Shown here: in pieces, positions 22,257-34,140 of the stretch
How the letters are laid out: the number at the start of each line of letters is the position of its first letter
Numbering within the stretch: position 1 is the first letter of the stretch
From: Petunia secreta
Taxonomy: Eukaryota > Streptophyta > Magnoliopsida > Solanales > Solanaceae
NCBI GenBank assembly: GCA_029990175.1
Contig: JARKIP010000544.1
Coordinates: 1-64,000 of the forward strand
Length of the DNA: 64,000 nucleotides
Direction: 5' to 3'
Made by a program: the position numbers and the translations under genes
The notes under the pieces: model-generated
The model's database searches: none
What the model saw: only the letters and a program-made list of their open reading frames with translations
Told to the model about the DNA's origin: nothing

Positions 22257-23050
22257 TGATGCAGCCCGAACACATGCTGATCAAGTGTTCGATCCACCGA
22301 GGCCAATACACAAAGCCAAGCTAAACTTCTGCATGATGTTCACATTTACTTGGCTTGGCCGAAGGAAAGCAACTACTCCGAAGCTGAGTATTCGAGCTCA
22401 AGAACTGAAGGCTTCATCTACAAGCTTAAGCTCGAAGAGGGGAGTGACCGAACCTTAACCGAGCACTCAACATCGGCATCGAAGTAAATTCAAGTAATCG
22501 AAGAAAGGGCGATCGATGTCAACGATGAGCTGAGCCAAGCGACCAAGCACCGAAGTGAAGAAGCTCGAGTAATGTTCGAAGTCACGTGTTCGGTTGAAGG
22601 AGTGACCGAACACTCACTAAAACAACCCTGCGTGGCTAACTTCTATTGGTCGCCTGTGACCCTTTACTATTTTGTCCTTAGCCTAGTCTATAAATACTCA
22701 TTACATTTCATTGTAATATTTAGTTATTGTTGAATGATCAAACATAGCAAGTGCTATTGTGAGTCACTGATGGAGCCAAACCCTGACGTGAGATTTTAAA
22801 TAACTTGTGTCATTCGATGTCTTCGATTGAACATTTTCTTCTTGGTCATTCAGTTTGCAAAAAGCTTGTTCTTCTTGAGGATTGTTGCATAGCATAGGTG
22901 CGTCTTGACCTTCATTTAATTGAGCTTTGAGACAAGTTCTTCACTGTTCTTTTAAATCGAAGCAAGATCTGTCTTGCTTCTATCTTTTATTTCTTGTTGT
23001 TTCTTCCACGTTTCATTGTGTCTAGCTTTCCCTCGGGTTTGCTTGCACCA
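22257..23050 (+). repeat. F-family LTR joining F3 to F4
   Basis: 794 nt, from TGATGCAGCCCG to GCTTGCACCA. It is the 3' LTR of F3 by position. It is followed directly by mid-gag sequence instead of a primer site. Confidence 0.85.
22689..22696 (+). promoter_or_regulatory. TATA box in F-family LTR
   Basis: TATAAATA sits in AGTCTATAAATACTCATT, the same position as in the other LTRs of the group. Confidence 0.65.
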
Positions 23051-24120
23051 TAGAATGCCACTTTCAATGGCCCGAAGACAAGTTGTGGTCGTTGATGAAG
23101 GGGCTGATGAAGGAGAATTTCTCGAGGACGAACCTGAATATGAGCCACCATTCATTGAAGGAAGGCAGGCTCAACGAGGTCGTGGAAATTTTCGAGGTCG
23201 AGGCCGAGGCACAAATGTTGATCGAAATATTGAACATGAGGCTGATGACTATTATGATGAGTATCTGAGCCGATCCGAGGTGCTCGTGATTCAAATTTGA
23301 ACAGTGTCAAGATCACTATTCCACCATTCAGAGGAACTTGTGATCCGGAACAATACATTGAATGGAAGCTTAAGTTGAAGCGAATCTTCGAAACCAATGA
23401 GATGACTGAAGAGCGAAAAGCCGCACATGTCATTGCTTTGTTCGAAGCATATGCATCAACATGGTGGGAGGCTGAATAAAGGTTGAGACGAAGGAATGCT
23501 TATCCCGAGGTCACCACATGGGCACAGTTAAAAAGAGCAATGGATGCTATGTATGTGAATGCCAAGTATCGGCATGATCAACTTCGGAAGCTCTTCGAGT
23601 TGAAGCAAGGGTCCAAATCGGTTAAAGAGTATAATGATGAGTTCAAAACAATTCGACTGGCTCTTGATCAAGAAGAAGATGACGAGCAAACCATCATCTG
23701 ATTCAAAAATGGCTTGGCTCGAGATGTATCATCTCAATTGAGGCTGCATGTGTATCACACGTTTGAAGATGTGTTCCAAGCTGCCATCGAAGCTGAGAAA
23801 TGGGTGAAGGACGATAAAGCAAACCGGTATCGAGGAGTCACTAATTCAACTTCTTTGAACCGAAGTAAAGAATAGAAGAGTCTGAATCCAACAAGTGCAA
23901 ACAGTGTTCGAGATCCGAAGAAGCCCTTCGAGAGGGGAATGACCGTTAACAAACCAGGAGAAGTGGGAGGGGAAGTCCAACTCAATACTCCTAGTGCTTC
24001 AAGTATTCAGTGTCACAAATGTAGAGGTTATGGTCACATTGTGAAAGAGTGTCCAACTCGCAAAGTTATGCTAATGCTTGATGATGGAACCGTCCAAGAG
24101 CAAGCGAATGACCGAGCTAA
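23051..24120 (+). pseudogene. F4 gag, N-terminus missing
   Basis: The first readable residues (RRQVVVVDEGADEGEF) match a point about 100 codons inside element K gag, so leader, start and N-terminus are deleted. Then come an Arg/Gly-rich stretch, FETNEMTEERKAAHVIALFE, a TAA after TWWEAE, and the capsid C-terminal part ending NGLARDVSSQLRLHVYHTF. The zinc knuckle CHKCRGYGHIVKEC is intact at 24011-24052. Confidence 0.86.
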
Positions 24121-24780
24121 AGATGATGATGGTCATGAAGCTGCCGAAGCTGATCATCCGGAAATGTTTCTTGTGGTTCGAAGGAATTTGAGCTGCATGA
24201 CTCTCGAAGAAGAGGACAACCCAAGAGAAAATCTCTTCTATGCAAGATGTCGAGTAAGAGGGAAGGTTTGTTCAATGATAATTGATTCGGGTAGCTGTGC
24301 GAATGTGGTGAGCCAAACCTTGATTTCACAATTGGGACTACCTACCTCAAAGCATCCCCATCCTTACCGATTGCAATGGTTAAATGAGCGTAGAGAGTTG
24401 AAGGTTGTCAAGCAGGTATGAATCAAGTTCAAAGTTTGAGAATATCAAGATGAAATGATGTTCGATGTGATACCGATGCAAGCTTGTCATTTCTGTTGGG
24501 TCGACCATGGCAGTATGATCGGTCGGTTGTTCATAATGGGCAATCCTACACTTACACTGCTAAATTCAAAGGGAAAAGTTTCATACTTAAACCCTTGTCT
24601 TCGGAACAAGTCAGCGAGAACTATAAAAGGATGAAAGAATTGAAAGAAGCGACCAAGGCTAAGTTTTCCGGTCAGGACAAAAATTGTAGCCGAAAACAAC
24701 AACTCACCGCCCGAGGTAAGAAACATCTGTGCAATCATGCAACCGGGTGAGTATCTATGAGGCAACGATAACGATCAATT
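24121..24780 (+). pseudogene. F4 aspartic protease
   Basis: Active site IDSGS has its Asp codon at 24284, in a 160-codon open stretch that also carries the zinc knuckle. It is followed by ISQLGLPTSKHPHPYRLQWL. A TGA at 24419 and a slip near 24480 break the part with the Gly-Arg-Pro-Trp (GRPWQYDRSVVHNG) block. Confidence 0.84.
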
Positions 24781-25683
24781 GATGATTTGCCTCGTGCACA
24801 AGGGTATCTTTCTAAACTGTAATGATGATTTTTCTAACGATAACCCTTTGCCTAGTGCTGTACAAAGCGTTTTGCAAGACTTCGGAGACATGTTTCCCAA
24901 AGAAATTCCAGGTGGATCGCCTTTGATGAGAGGAATCAAGCACCAAATTGACTTCGTGCCGGCGTCTCAAATCGCCAACAAGCCTGCATACTGGTGTAAT
25001 TCCGAAGACACCAAAGAGCTGCAAAGGCAGATTGATGAATTGCTGAACAAGGGCCTTGTTCGAGAAAGCTTGAGTTATTGCGTCATTCCTGTTATCCTTG
25101 TCCCGAAGAAAGATGGAACGTGGCGAATGTGCGCTGATTACCGAGCTGTCAACAAAATCATGGTAAAGTATCATCATCATATCCCTCGATTAGATGACAT
25201 GCTCGATGAGTTAAGTGGTTCTTAATGTTTTCGAAGATAAAGCTCAGGTCCAGTTACCACCAAATTCGAATGAAACCCGGAGACGAGTGCAAAACCGCAT
25301 TCAAGACCAAATTCAGACTCTATGAATGGTTAGTGGTGCCTTTTGGCTTCTCTAACGCACCGAGCACATTGATGCGACTGATGAACCATGTGCTCAAACC
25401 GTTCATAAATAAGTTTGTTGTCGTTTACTTCGATGACATACTTATTTATAGTAAATCTGTGGATGAACATGTCGAACACCTAAGGCTAGTGCTTGATAAG
25501 CTTAGAGAAGAGAAGTTATATGCTAAGTTCAAGAAATGCGCCTTTTGTGTCGAACGTGTAGTCTTTCTAGGATTCATTGTGAGTGCTTATGGTGTTGAAG
25601 TCGATGAGTCAAAAGTCGAAGCCATTAAAGATTGGCCAACTCCAACCTCGGTATCTCAAGTTCGTAGCTTCCATGGTTACTTC
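24781..25683 (+). pseudogene. F4 reverse transcriptase, cut by element T
   Basis: RT motifs [21 protein letters not shown] and YFDD (25426-25437) are present. One stop/frameshift lies at 25223. The frame is colinear to the SFHG motif (about 25662-25673) and is then cut by the first base of element T's LTR. The rest of this RT should lie beyond T's 3' end, outside the window. Confidence 0.88.
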
Positions 25684-26449
25684 TGTTATCGAAAGAGACA
25701 TTTCGGCAGTCTCTCTATTAAAGCTTTGAACGCCACTATCATAGGGAAAGGAAGAAAATTTTTGCGCATGCAAAATCGAAATGGGTCGAAGTTGACCCGA
25801 ATTCGATCCTAAAGCAGGGAACCCTATCTCTTTTATTGTCCTTCAAGCCTATGTGACATTATGCCTAGTTTTGCTTAATTTTCACGGTAAATTAGCATGT
25901 CTGTTGTTACTTGTTCATCAATTAGGGCAAGAGTTCATACGACTACTAATACTTGTTTAACACACTGTCAAGTTTGAGTGGTGTTTAAACCATTGATTGC
26001 TTGAGTTTTAACACGTATGTAGTTTATACTCTATGATTTAGTGACCAAACTCCAATGTTCAAAGTCTGTGACAGTTAGAAGTTCAACTATAATCACTCCA
26101 TATGTTTTGCAATGATTTGAGAATCTTGAATTACTTCCCTTTGAAATACTTATAACTGGAATAGAAATTAGTTATTTGATTTATTTAGTGTCAATTAGAG
26201 TGTCTTAGGAATCTGTAAAGGATTTTCGAGCCTAAAATATTGTGTGAACAATTGACTTTTGAACTTAGACCTCATTGTGCTTAAGGAAAGGATTCTACAG
26301 AAATTAGGAATGGATTTGCCTTAATGTTAGGGTTTTAATTCGTTTATACATGGAAAGGACACCTAAGAGACTTTGTTTATTTCTGGAAAGCCATAATTCT
26401 TTGCCTTATAGGTTTACCTATTTGAATTTGAAAGCCTTCACCCTACAAC

Positions 26450-26457
26450 TATATAAA
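26450..26457 (+). promoter_or_regulatory. Putative TATA box of element T
   Basis: TATATAAA is followed about 30 nt later by AGGGACAGCTCTCTGCACAG, a plausible transcription start area, and then CT-rich leader sequence. Confidence 0.55.
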
Positions 26458-26534
26458 CAGGCCTTCTTTAGACTTATAGGGACAGCTCTCTGCACAGAAA
26501 TACAAAGGAACATACACAACATCTCACAGACCTA

Positions 26535-26620
26535 TCTCTCTCTCTCTTCCTGTTTGTTCTTGTTTCTCTAAAGAATTCCCACTCTAGTTTGGCTCTTGCA
26601 AGAACTCTCTCTCTCTCTCT
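26535..26620 (+). repeat. CT microsatellites
   Basis: Two short (CT)n runs, 26535-26547 and 26605-26620, lie downstream of the TATA-like box. Such Y-rich leaders are common in plant promoters. Confidence 0.7.
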
Positions 26621-28341
26621 TTGCACTCTGTTTTCACACTGTTAGAGGTATACTTATACCCCTACTGGTATCTGCATCTGCTTGTGTGTGTTTGCTCTGC
26701 CTATACTTCTTTTGAACTGCATATACTTAACTGCTATCATACGTCTTGCCTCTGTGAACTCTCTACCTCTCATTAACCTTGTGTGAACTGTGAGGATGAT
26801 CTGAAAAGATCATACCATTATTCATTAGTGCAGGAGCTTTACATGATTGACTATTAAGGGCTTTGAAAGCCTAGACATTATTGGGTTTGGAATTAGCCAC
26901 CTAAAGGCTTTAAGTTCATATTTTTTACCCCATTTTAGTCTTCTATTCATGTACATTCATTAGGACCCCTGTCTATATTTGTTTAAAATAGGGAACGCAG
27001 CTACAAGGCTGTGTACATTGGCTACCCATCAGCCACTTCTAAACTTCCTCGTCTATGTGTTGCATCTCTCATCTTGAAAATCATGACTTTCGATAAATGA
27101 AAGTTGCATGATAGTAAATGATTAAGTAATACTTTGGTTACATGTTGTGATTGGAACTTCAAAATGATAATATTGCTTTGTTATCACGTATCTAACATAC
27201 GCAGGCCTTCGAATTAAAACTGCAATGTTTAAAGCATGCTTTTTCAACGTGAAAATCTGGGAATTATTATAACAGGGGCAGTATGTGCACTAACTGCCTA
27301 AATTGGACTATTCCTGTAAAATTAAAACTGCCGCTCTCTTTACGTGAATAGTACAGGCCCAAAACAGTTTTTAAATGTGGTCTTTTTATGTGTTAGACTG
27401 ATTTTTGACCTACTTTAACCTCTTATACACTAATCTAATAGTGTATAGGCTGTATAAGTATTGGGATCACTTGTACAAACTATTATACGTATTTTCAAAG
27501 TATAACACTACTTATTTATGTACTTGCATGATTATACACTTATAATTACGTGTGCCAGCCCCCTATTTGCATTTGTGTGCTTCCGTGTACCTCATTTTTC
27601 AAAAGCATCCTATACACATATCTTTCAAAACTGACCCCAAAAATAAATAGCCATTAAGGTTTGGGCTCGATAATTAATGACAAGTCACACCAACCCTAAA
27701 TGGCTAATATTTTATTTCATAAACAATCCCTATTTGGTTTTTGATAAAATCTGAAATTATTTGTGAAAGTTGCCTATTTTTGCAAAACTGCGTACTATGC
27801 AAAATTAATTTAAATGCTGAAATTTTACAAATAAACTATTTTTTGACATCCTTTTACAAATTCGACCACCTTTCGATTAGGCATTTATACTAGAGATCAT
27901 AAACGCGATTAGGCGCGCAATATAGGCCGTGTGTGTAAAACATAAAGCCCAATTATGTGTATGTTATCTAGATTTGTGTGATTGAACTTAGTTCTAAATT
28001 GATTGTGAAATTGACCTTCTATAAGTTAGTAATACATATGATAACATTTATAACTTTTCAAAGACATCCCAAAATATAGACTCGGGGGGGAACCACTTTT
28101 TGTGGGACTTGGGAAAGTGCCTAATTTCTTCTTCCCCGAGTCACTTGGACTTCTTACCCATTGAATCTCTGAAACTAGACTGGTTTGACAAAAGACTTGA
28201 TCTTAGACGCTTAGGTGACTTAATACACCTTAGAAATCCATATTAGGTGGCGACTCCAATTCTTAAACCTCAAACGAGTCACACAGTCAAACCTGAAACC
28301 TGACTCGCTCCGAATTGAGTTTAAAATCGGGTATGACAGTA

Positions 28342-28359
28342 TGGTGACTCCGCTGGGGA
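28342..28359 (+). other. Primer-binding site of element T
   Basis: TGGTGACTCCGCTGGGGA lies 3 nt after the LTR end. This form is typical of Tat/Ogre elements, which are reported to use an Arg-tRNA primer. It differs clearly from the Met type of the other elements here. Confidence 0.82.
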
Positions 28360-29031
28360 TATTTCGAAGTCCTAACCATAACGCGTCTTTATTTTTTGCA
28401 TTTTAATTGATTATTATCTTGTTATTAGTATTATTATGATTGTCCTAACTTGGTTTCTTTTTTGTTTTTGTTTTTTTCTTTTATTTATTTATTTATTTGT
28501 ATGAACTTGAAATTTGATGTAATCTTGGCATATTTCACTCATATTCCTCCACTCCTGGAAAATGCCACTTTGCACACACACGAGCGATTACGTGGATCCT
28601 ACGATTGCTCCACCTCAAAAAACCTTTTAGGAGGGACATTTTGGAATATAGTTGGTCTGTGGTACAACCAACAATTTTAAATGGTCCCACCCCTTGGTCG
28701 TCCATCTTGGGGAACCGTGTCTAGAATTACACCACTCTTCGAATGTAATGAGCATGCATCATGTCCTAAGAAGGGCTCCCTGTGAGCCGGCTAGTTTTAA
28801 ACTTGCCAAAATTACCGGACGGATTTTTAACCTCGAAGGGATGTTTGGACATGCTTATGTGCATTTGAGAGAAAAGAAAAAAAAGAAAAAGAGGGAAAAG
28901 AAAAGTGAAACGAAAATAAAAACACATTTTGATTTGTCTAATTGTTCTCAAAAGGGGAGGGAAATTTTAATCCGTTACTTTTTTTTTTCTTTTTATAGGT
29001 CACAATAAGTCAAAAGTTTCACCATTTTGGA
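28360..29031 (+). other. Leader of element T
   Basis: No convincing gene is seen. It has T-rich (28457-28500) and A-rich (28870-28925) tracts and ends in a long T run plus TTTTATAG at 28998, splice-acceptor-like, before the first ORF. Confidence 0.65.
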
Positions 29032-30173
29032 ATGACTATTGGTGCACCTTCTGTGTTAACTAATTAGTGGAATAACTTGTCATTGGGCGAGCAAAACGAA
29101 GTACGTCAATATTTGGGTCATATGGTTTCTTTATTAGAGAAATGATTGAAGCGTCGGTGTCATTTTGGGATGAAAATCTAAATGTGTTTAGATTTGGGGA
29201 TGTTGAGTTAACACCTTTACTGGAAGAGATATGAGGGTTCATATCACACTCAGGGTTAAACAAACACCGTTGGCAAGGGAGTCGCATTCTAGTACCTAGT
29301 GTCCGCATAGCTGAGGAGCTTCGTAACAAATTAGGGATGGTGGAAAGTGTGAATGTAGAATTTTTAAAGCAAAAGAAAATACGCTTTTCCTATTTTTACA
29401 ACCGGTTTGGGTATTTGAGTGCATTCGACGACCGTAATAAGAGTTCAAGTCCTACAATGACTGGAGGAGAGCTAGGCCACTTGCATTTACTATTTGTTTC
29501 TTAGGAGCAATGGTGTTCCCTAAAAGCTCGAGTCACGACATATGTTCGAGGCTTGTTATGGTTGCCGATGCGGTATTTAATGAAATTGATGGTTATCGTT
29601 ATACTATAGTTCATATGATTGTAGTGGACATTTATCGAGCTTTGGGTTGTTGCAAAAGAGGAGAAAAATATTTTCAGGGTTGCAACCTTCTATTACAAGC
29701 ATGGTTCAAGGAGCATTTGAGAAAAGTGAGGGGTGTGTAAGAATTGTCTAAGCCAACTGGTTCCAACTACTTGGTTGGAGAACGATACAGGGTTCCAAAA
29801 TTTAAGCAGCCAAGCAGCACGGAGAAATGGGTAAAGTTGTTTGAAAGCATAACGAAGGATTCAGTTCAATGGATGTTCACTTAGTTTCCTTCATCAGACT
29901 TCATCATTAGCTCAATTAAGGCATCCTTTGTGATACTTATGGGATTGAGAGTTCTCCAACCCTATCAACCACTGAGGGTGATGAGGCAAGCAGGGAGGAA
30001 GCAAATCATACCATTTATACCAGACACGAAGGCCTATCAGTTTGATTACACTCAAGATGTTTTTCCAAGAGTTAAGAGCATTAAAAATCCTGGGTAGGAA
30101 GACAAGTCATGGAAGAAGAATCACTAGCATCAGACCGATATAATGCTGGATGCGAACCAAACAACAAAAGTTG
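29032..30173 (+). pseudogene. Element T ORF1a, DUF7745-like, 5' part
   Basis: The likely start is the ATG at 29032 (MTIGAPSV). Stops break it, but conserved blocks can be read: SVSFWDENLNVFRFGDVELT, later MVFPKSSSHDICSRL, then QGCNLLLQAWFKEHL and LRVLQPYQPLRVMRQ. These match the plant DUF7745-type proteins that Tat/Ogre elements carry before gag; their function is unknown. Element C is inserted at its 3' part. A second, diverged copy of the same ORF follows (ORF1b). Confidence 0.75.
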
Positions 30174-30178
30174 GTTAC
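30174..30178. repeat. Target-site duplication of element C (GTTAC)
   Basis: The second copy is at 34136-34140. An exact 5-bp repeat flanks the LTR ends TGATAAGG and CGCATCA. Confidence 0.92.
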
Positions 30179-30847
30179 TGATAAGGATCAAAATAAACAC
30201 GGAAATAAAGATAGGAGAGCGAGACACTTCTCGAACTCCCTTCGAAGTAACCTCAGGGAACTTGTCCCGAGATACCCTCGAATCGGCATCTAGAAGGACC
30301 TACACTATGCAACCACCCTCGAGTCGCACTCGAGACTCGCAAGTAGAATGATCGGGTGTCAGTTCAAGACTCAACTAGGATCCACTAGTGAATTCAAGCA
30401 ACCAAGAAAGGGCTTCTTCATAAAAAGAGATAAACTCTATTCATCATTCATAAGATTCAAAGGTAAGCTAAGGTTTGAAGAGGTTATGTGAAGTATTTAT
30501 AGGATTCACTTAGTCATAATAAAAGGTCTAAAGTACCCCCAAAGTGGGTTAAAACAAATAAGGCCACGCAGGGCTATAGTTGGAAGTTCATGCAAAAAGT
30601 AGTAAAAAATCCCGCATGTTGTCACAGGGGGAGGTGCTCCGCCTCCATGCTGAGGCGCTCCGCCTCCATTCTGAGGCGCTCCGCCTTCTCCTAATCAACT
30701 CTCTGGATTTTGGTAGGCGCTCCGCCTCATCTGTGAGGCGCTCCGCCTCATCCTGGAGCTTGTGCAAGAGGCTCAAAATGAGCTTGGGGTGGATCCCCTT
30801 GAAGCCCAAGTAGTCCTCCATCCATGGTGCTCAAAAGCATGATCTTC
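30179..30847 (-). repeat. 3' LTR of element C, truncated in U3
   Basis: It matches 33397-34045 of the 5' LTR. The U3 start (with the polypurine tract and the pol-tail coding part) is removed by the internal deletion. A palindrome array is at 30631-30750. Confidence 0.88.
30631..30750 (-). repeat. GC-rich palindrome array in C 3' LTR
   Basis: Four or more AGGCGCTCCGCCT units (plus-strand reading) occur, with the spacer AACTCTCTGGATTTTGG between units. The 5' copy has fewer units. Confidence 0.88.
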
Positions 30848-32303
30848 CTCGGGTTCACTATCTTGTTCATACATCAAGTCACCCACAAGAACCATAGTCT
30901 TCCGGGTAGGACAATCTTTGGAGATATGTCCATAACCCTTACACTTATAGCATTGAGTAGAAGTAGAGATAGGATTACTCAAGTGAGTTTTAGAGTTACT
31001 TTCTACATGTTGTGTAGACTTCTCATAAGGCTTCTTCACACCCTTGCTAGCACTTGCACCACTTGCATTTGGGAATTTGGCATTTGTTGTAGGAGTCTTC
31101 CACTCCTTTGGCTTGCTCAATGGAGTAGTAGTACTACTCTTGTAGCGAAGGGATTTCTCCTCTTTGAGCCATTTCTCGGCTTCAACTACATCTTCACAAA
31201 GCTTGTAGTGATCATTGTACTTGTGAAACTTCAATAGTGAAGCTATGTCTCGGTTCAAGCCTCCTTTGAAACGGATCATGGCCGTCTCATTATCTTCCTC
31301 ATCCAAGTCTAGGTTCATCCGGACTTGCTCAAATTCATTGAAGTACTCCCCAGCCGTTTTGTAACCTTGCTTCAACTCATAGAGACGGTTGTTCCACTCG
31401 GTATTGGTTAGTCAAGTACTTCTCATCCATCACACGGATCAACTCTTCCCAAGTAAGATTGATAGCCATTCCCATCCTCCTTCTATTCCTCTTCACCGAC
31501 TCCCACCAAGTAGAAGCAAAGGATTCAAAGGAAGATATTGCATATTTGGCCTTCTTCACTTTGGGCATGTCATTGGTGTCACATATAAGCTCCATAGACA
31601 ACTTCAAATCAATGTACTCCACTGGGTCAATACTTCCTTTAAAAGAAGGAATAGTGAGCTTCACACTATTAAGATTGTTGTTGTTGTCACGACCCCCTTG
31701 GAAAGGCTCCGGTTGGCCTCCAAAGTGATCTCCGTAACCACCAAGATCCCTCCTAGCATTCCCACCAAACTACCCATGGGGTGGCCCTCGACCTCGGCCC
31801 CTACCCCTATCCACATTCCGTCCCCTAAATTGATAATGTGCATCATACCCATCATCACCATAGTCATCCTCCTCCCCTTCTTGAGCTTGTGCAACTTGCT
31901 CAAGGGGTTGAACATTTCGGATTTGTCCGGGAAGTGGAACATTCCTTTGGGGATTGCCCATAAGGTTGGGAATAGTCACTCGTTGGGGATTGCCCAACAA
32001 TTGGTCAATTCGGTCACGATCCTCCCTTACCCATTGTTGGAGATGAAGCAACTCAACAACTTGTTCTTGGGTAAAGGTCGGACTACTTGTGCCTTCACCG
32101 TCTTCAACTTGGGCACTCGGGTCCCCTTTCTCAACTTGGACACTCGGGGTCCCTTTCTCCGATTGGACATTGGAAGTCCCTTGCTCAACTAGGGCACTCG
32201 ATGTCACCCTCTCAAGGCTTTCAATCCTGAAGTTCATACTATCCAATTTGGCAAGGATAGTAGCAAGGGCACTCTTAGCAAAATCTTCTCCTTCGGTGGA
32301 CAT
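30848..32303 (-). pseudogene. Element C gag, 3' end fused to LTR
   Basis: The start ATG (32303-32301) follows the TGTAGGTACA acceptor-like site. The protein begins MSTEGEDFAKSALATILAKL and has SVQVEKGDPS-type repeats, an Arg/Gly-rich part, FESFASTWWESV, a capsid-like domain and an intact zinc knuckle CYKCKGYGHISKDC (about 30960-30920). Two frameshifts (near 31700 and 31380) break it. After DLMYEQDSEPEED it runs into LTR sequence. It is better kept than element E's gag and lacks that element's first nonsense codon. Confidence 0.88.
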
Positions 32304-33377
32304 TGTACCTACACAAGAAACAAACGTTACCAAAACAACCTTACTCGCTCCCTCACAAGTGTTTCACTCGGATCACTCGTTTAGTGGTGGTGGATATTTC
32401 ACTCTAGCTTGAATCCAAAGCTTCACTAAGTTGAATAGCAAACCTCAACTTAATCACTCAACTCAAAAGCCAAATGCACTCCGGGGTGAGTGGAGTTGAT
32501 ATGACTCTATCGGAACGATAAGCTCTTTAAGTGCGGACTTGAACCAAATGAGACTACGAGTCTTCTTTGAATTCTAGTCTCCGGTCTAGGCTTGAGTTTC
32601 CTAATAGCTTAGAAGGGCTAGCACAATACAAGTAGGAAAGATTACTCAAAGAAGTACTAGCTAGATGCGATGCAATCAAAGAAACAAGAGATCCTACGAA
32701 AAACTACCCAAAGCAACAACTCCAGGAAACAGGCACCCCGCCTCAGCAGAGTAGGCGGCCGCCCAGAGCAATGTTGCAGTGAGGAGGCGCTCCGCCTCTT
32801 TGGGGAGGCGCTCCGCCTCACAAAGTTCAGAGAGGTCACAGACTTTAGGTGGTCCGCCTCAGATTCTAGGCGCTCCGCCTCCTGCAACTTTCAGCACAGT
32901 TTCACTTCGTGTTTTCTTGGTTTTGCACCCAAAAATCCAACAATTCTCACGTTGTTTTAGCAATTCAAAGGTACCCCAATGTTGTTTCAGTCACAAAGAA
33001 CAAACCCCAACAACTTTTATCAAACCCCAATAAAAAAAAAAGCAATCCACCATGTTCATCATCTTCAAAACTAGGGTTTCAGAATTTTCAAATTTTCAAA
33101 GGGTTTCAAATTTTCAAATCTTATGTTTAAACTTCAAATCTTGTGTTTAGAGTACCAATAGAACGGGTTTCCAAGAAGGAACAAACCCCAATAACAATCA
33201 CACAACGGGTCCATCAAACCAAAAATCTATGATCAAAATTTTTTTTTTGTGTTTTTCAACTTTTCTATTTTTTTGTGTTTTTCTTCTTTTTCTTCAACAA
33301 CAAAAAAGAACCTAACATAGAAACTAACCTAGGCAAGAAGAATCAAGAGTCGGGGGTTTGTAGAAATAAAACCCGAG
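32304..33377 (-). other. Untranslated leader of element C
   Basis: It is homologous to the element E leader and has no coding content. A palindrome array is at 32731-32882, and there is T-rich sequence near the primer site. A GCCTAG|GTTAGT donor-like site (minus strand, near 33330) corresponds to that of element E. Confidence 0.72.
32731..32882 (-). repeat. GC-rich palindrome array in C leader
   Basis: It contains GAGGCGCTCCGCCTC units (plus-strand reading) and TAGGCGGCCGCCCA, the same motif class as the LTR arrays. Confidence 0.85.
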
Positions 33378-33396
33378 CCTTGCTCTGATACCAAGA
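33378..33396 (-). other. Primer-binding site of element C
   Basis: On the minus strand it reads TCTTGGTATCAGAGCAAGG, adjacent to LTR end CCTTATCA. Confidence 0.9.
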
Positions 33397-33711
33397 TGAT
33401 AAGGATCAAAATAAAGACAGAAATAAAGATAGGAGAGCGAGACACTTCTCGAACTCCCTTCGAAGTAACCCCGGGGAACTTGTCCCGAGATACCCTCGAA
33501 TCGGCGTCTAGAAGGACCTACACTATGCAACCACCCTCGAGTCGTACTCGGGACTTCCAAGTAGAATGATCGGGTGTCGGTTCGAGACTCAACTAGGATC
33601 CGCTAGTGAATTCAACCCAACCAAAAGGGTTTCTTCATAAACAAGAGATAAACTCTATTCTTCATTCAATAATGTTCAAAGTATGCTATTGTTTGATGAG
33701 GCTAAGTGAAG

Positions 33712-33719
33712 TATTTATA
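33712..33719 (-). promoter_or_regulatory. TATA box of element C
   Basis: TATAAATA on the minus strand in the 5' LTR, downstream of the palindrome array. Confidence 0.68.
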
Positions 33720-33847
33720 GGCTTCACTTAGTCATAATAAAAGATCTAAAGTACCCCCAAAGTGGGTTAAAATAAATAAGGCCATGCAGGGCTATAGTTG
33801 GAAGTTCATGCAAAAAATAGTAAAAATCCCGCATGCTGTCACAGGGG

Positions 33848-33925
33848 GAGGCGCTCCGCTCCATTCTGAGGCGCTCCGCCTTCTCCTGATCAACTCTCTG
33901 GATTTTGGTAGTTGCTCCACCTCAT
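33848..33925 (-). repeat. GC-rich palindrome array in C 5' LTR
   Basis: Two clear AGGCGCTCCGCC units and one decayed unit are present. This is shorter than the 3' copy, so units have been lost or gained since insertion. Confidence 0.82.
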
Positions 33926-34140
33926 CCTGGAGCTTGTGCAAGAGGTTCAAAATGTGCTTGGGGTGGATCTCCTTGGAGCCCAAGTGGTCCTCCATCCATG
34001 GTGCTCAAAAGCATGATCTTCGAGCTACTCTCGGAGCCTCCTTCCATGTCCCTACAAGTCAAGTGAAGATGGGTGTCTTCAATCAACTTAGCTTGACTTC
34101 TAGTGAACGACCTTGAGGTCATATGCCCCGCATCAGTTAC

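Larger units (their letters stand above)
25684..28338 (+). repeat. 5' LTR of element T
   Basis: About 2,655 nt from TGTTATCG to GGGTATGACA, bounded on the right by a 3-nt spacer and the primer site. It is AT-rich and non-coding. It carries TATATAAA at 26450, CT microsatellites (26535-26547 and 26605-26620), and a GTGTAT-rich tract around 27440-27560. No partner LTR is in the window, so the boundaries come from the primer site, TG...CA ends and the break in the F4 frame. Confidence 0.75.
30179..34135 (-). mobile_element. Element C: pol-deleted relative of element E
   Basis: On the minus strand: 5' LTR (34135-33397), primer site, leader, gag, then a direct jump into the 3' LTR. All of protease, RT, RNase H, integrase, polypurine tract and the first ~70 nt of the 3' LTR are missing. 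The junction (30843-30847) shares TCTTC between gag and U3, which fits illegitimate recombination after insertion. The target duplication GTTAC is exact. Gag and leader match element E. Confidence 0.93.
33397..34135 (-). repeat. 5' LTR of element C
   Basis: 739 nt. On the minus strand it runs from TGATGCGGGGC to CCTTATCA. U3 encodes the SFTRSQAKLI tail. TATAAATA lies at 33719-33712. Confidence 0.92.

Noticed and set aside
28450..29008. ORFs of 76 and 118 codons in the leader of element T
   Set aside because: Built on T-rich and A-rich simple sequence; no similarity to known parts and no conservation to test.
31389..32192. Long plus-strand ORF (267 codons) over element C
   Set aside because: It is antisense to the better-supported gag on the minus strand, with low-complexity Ser/Pro/Leu content typical of shadow frames.
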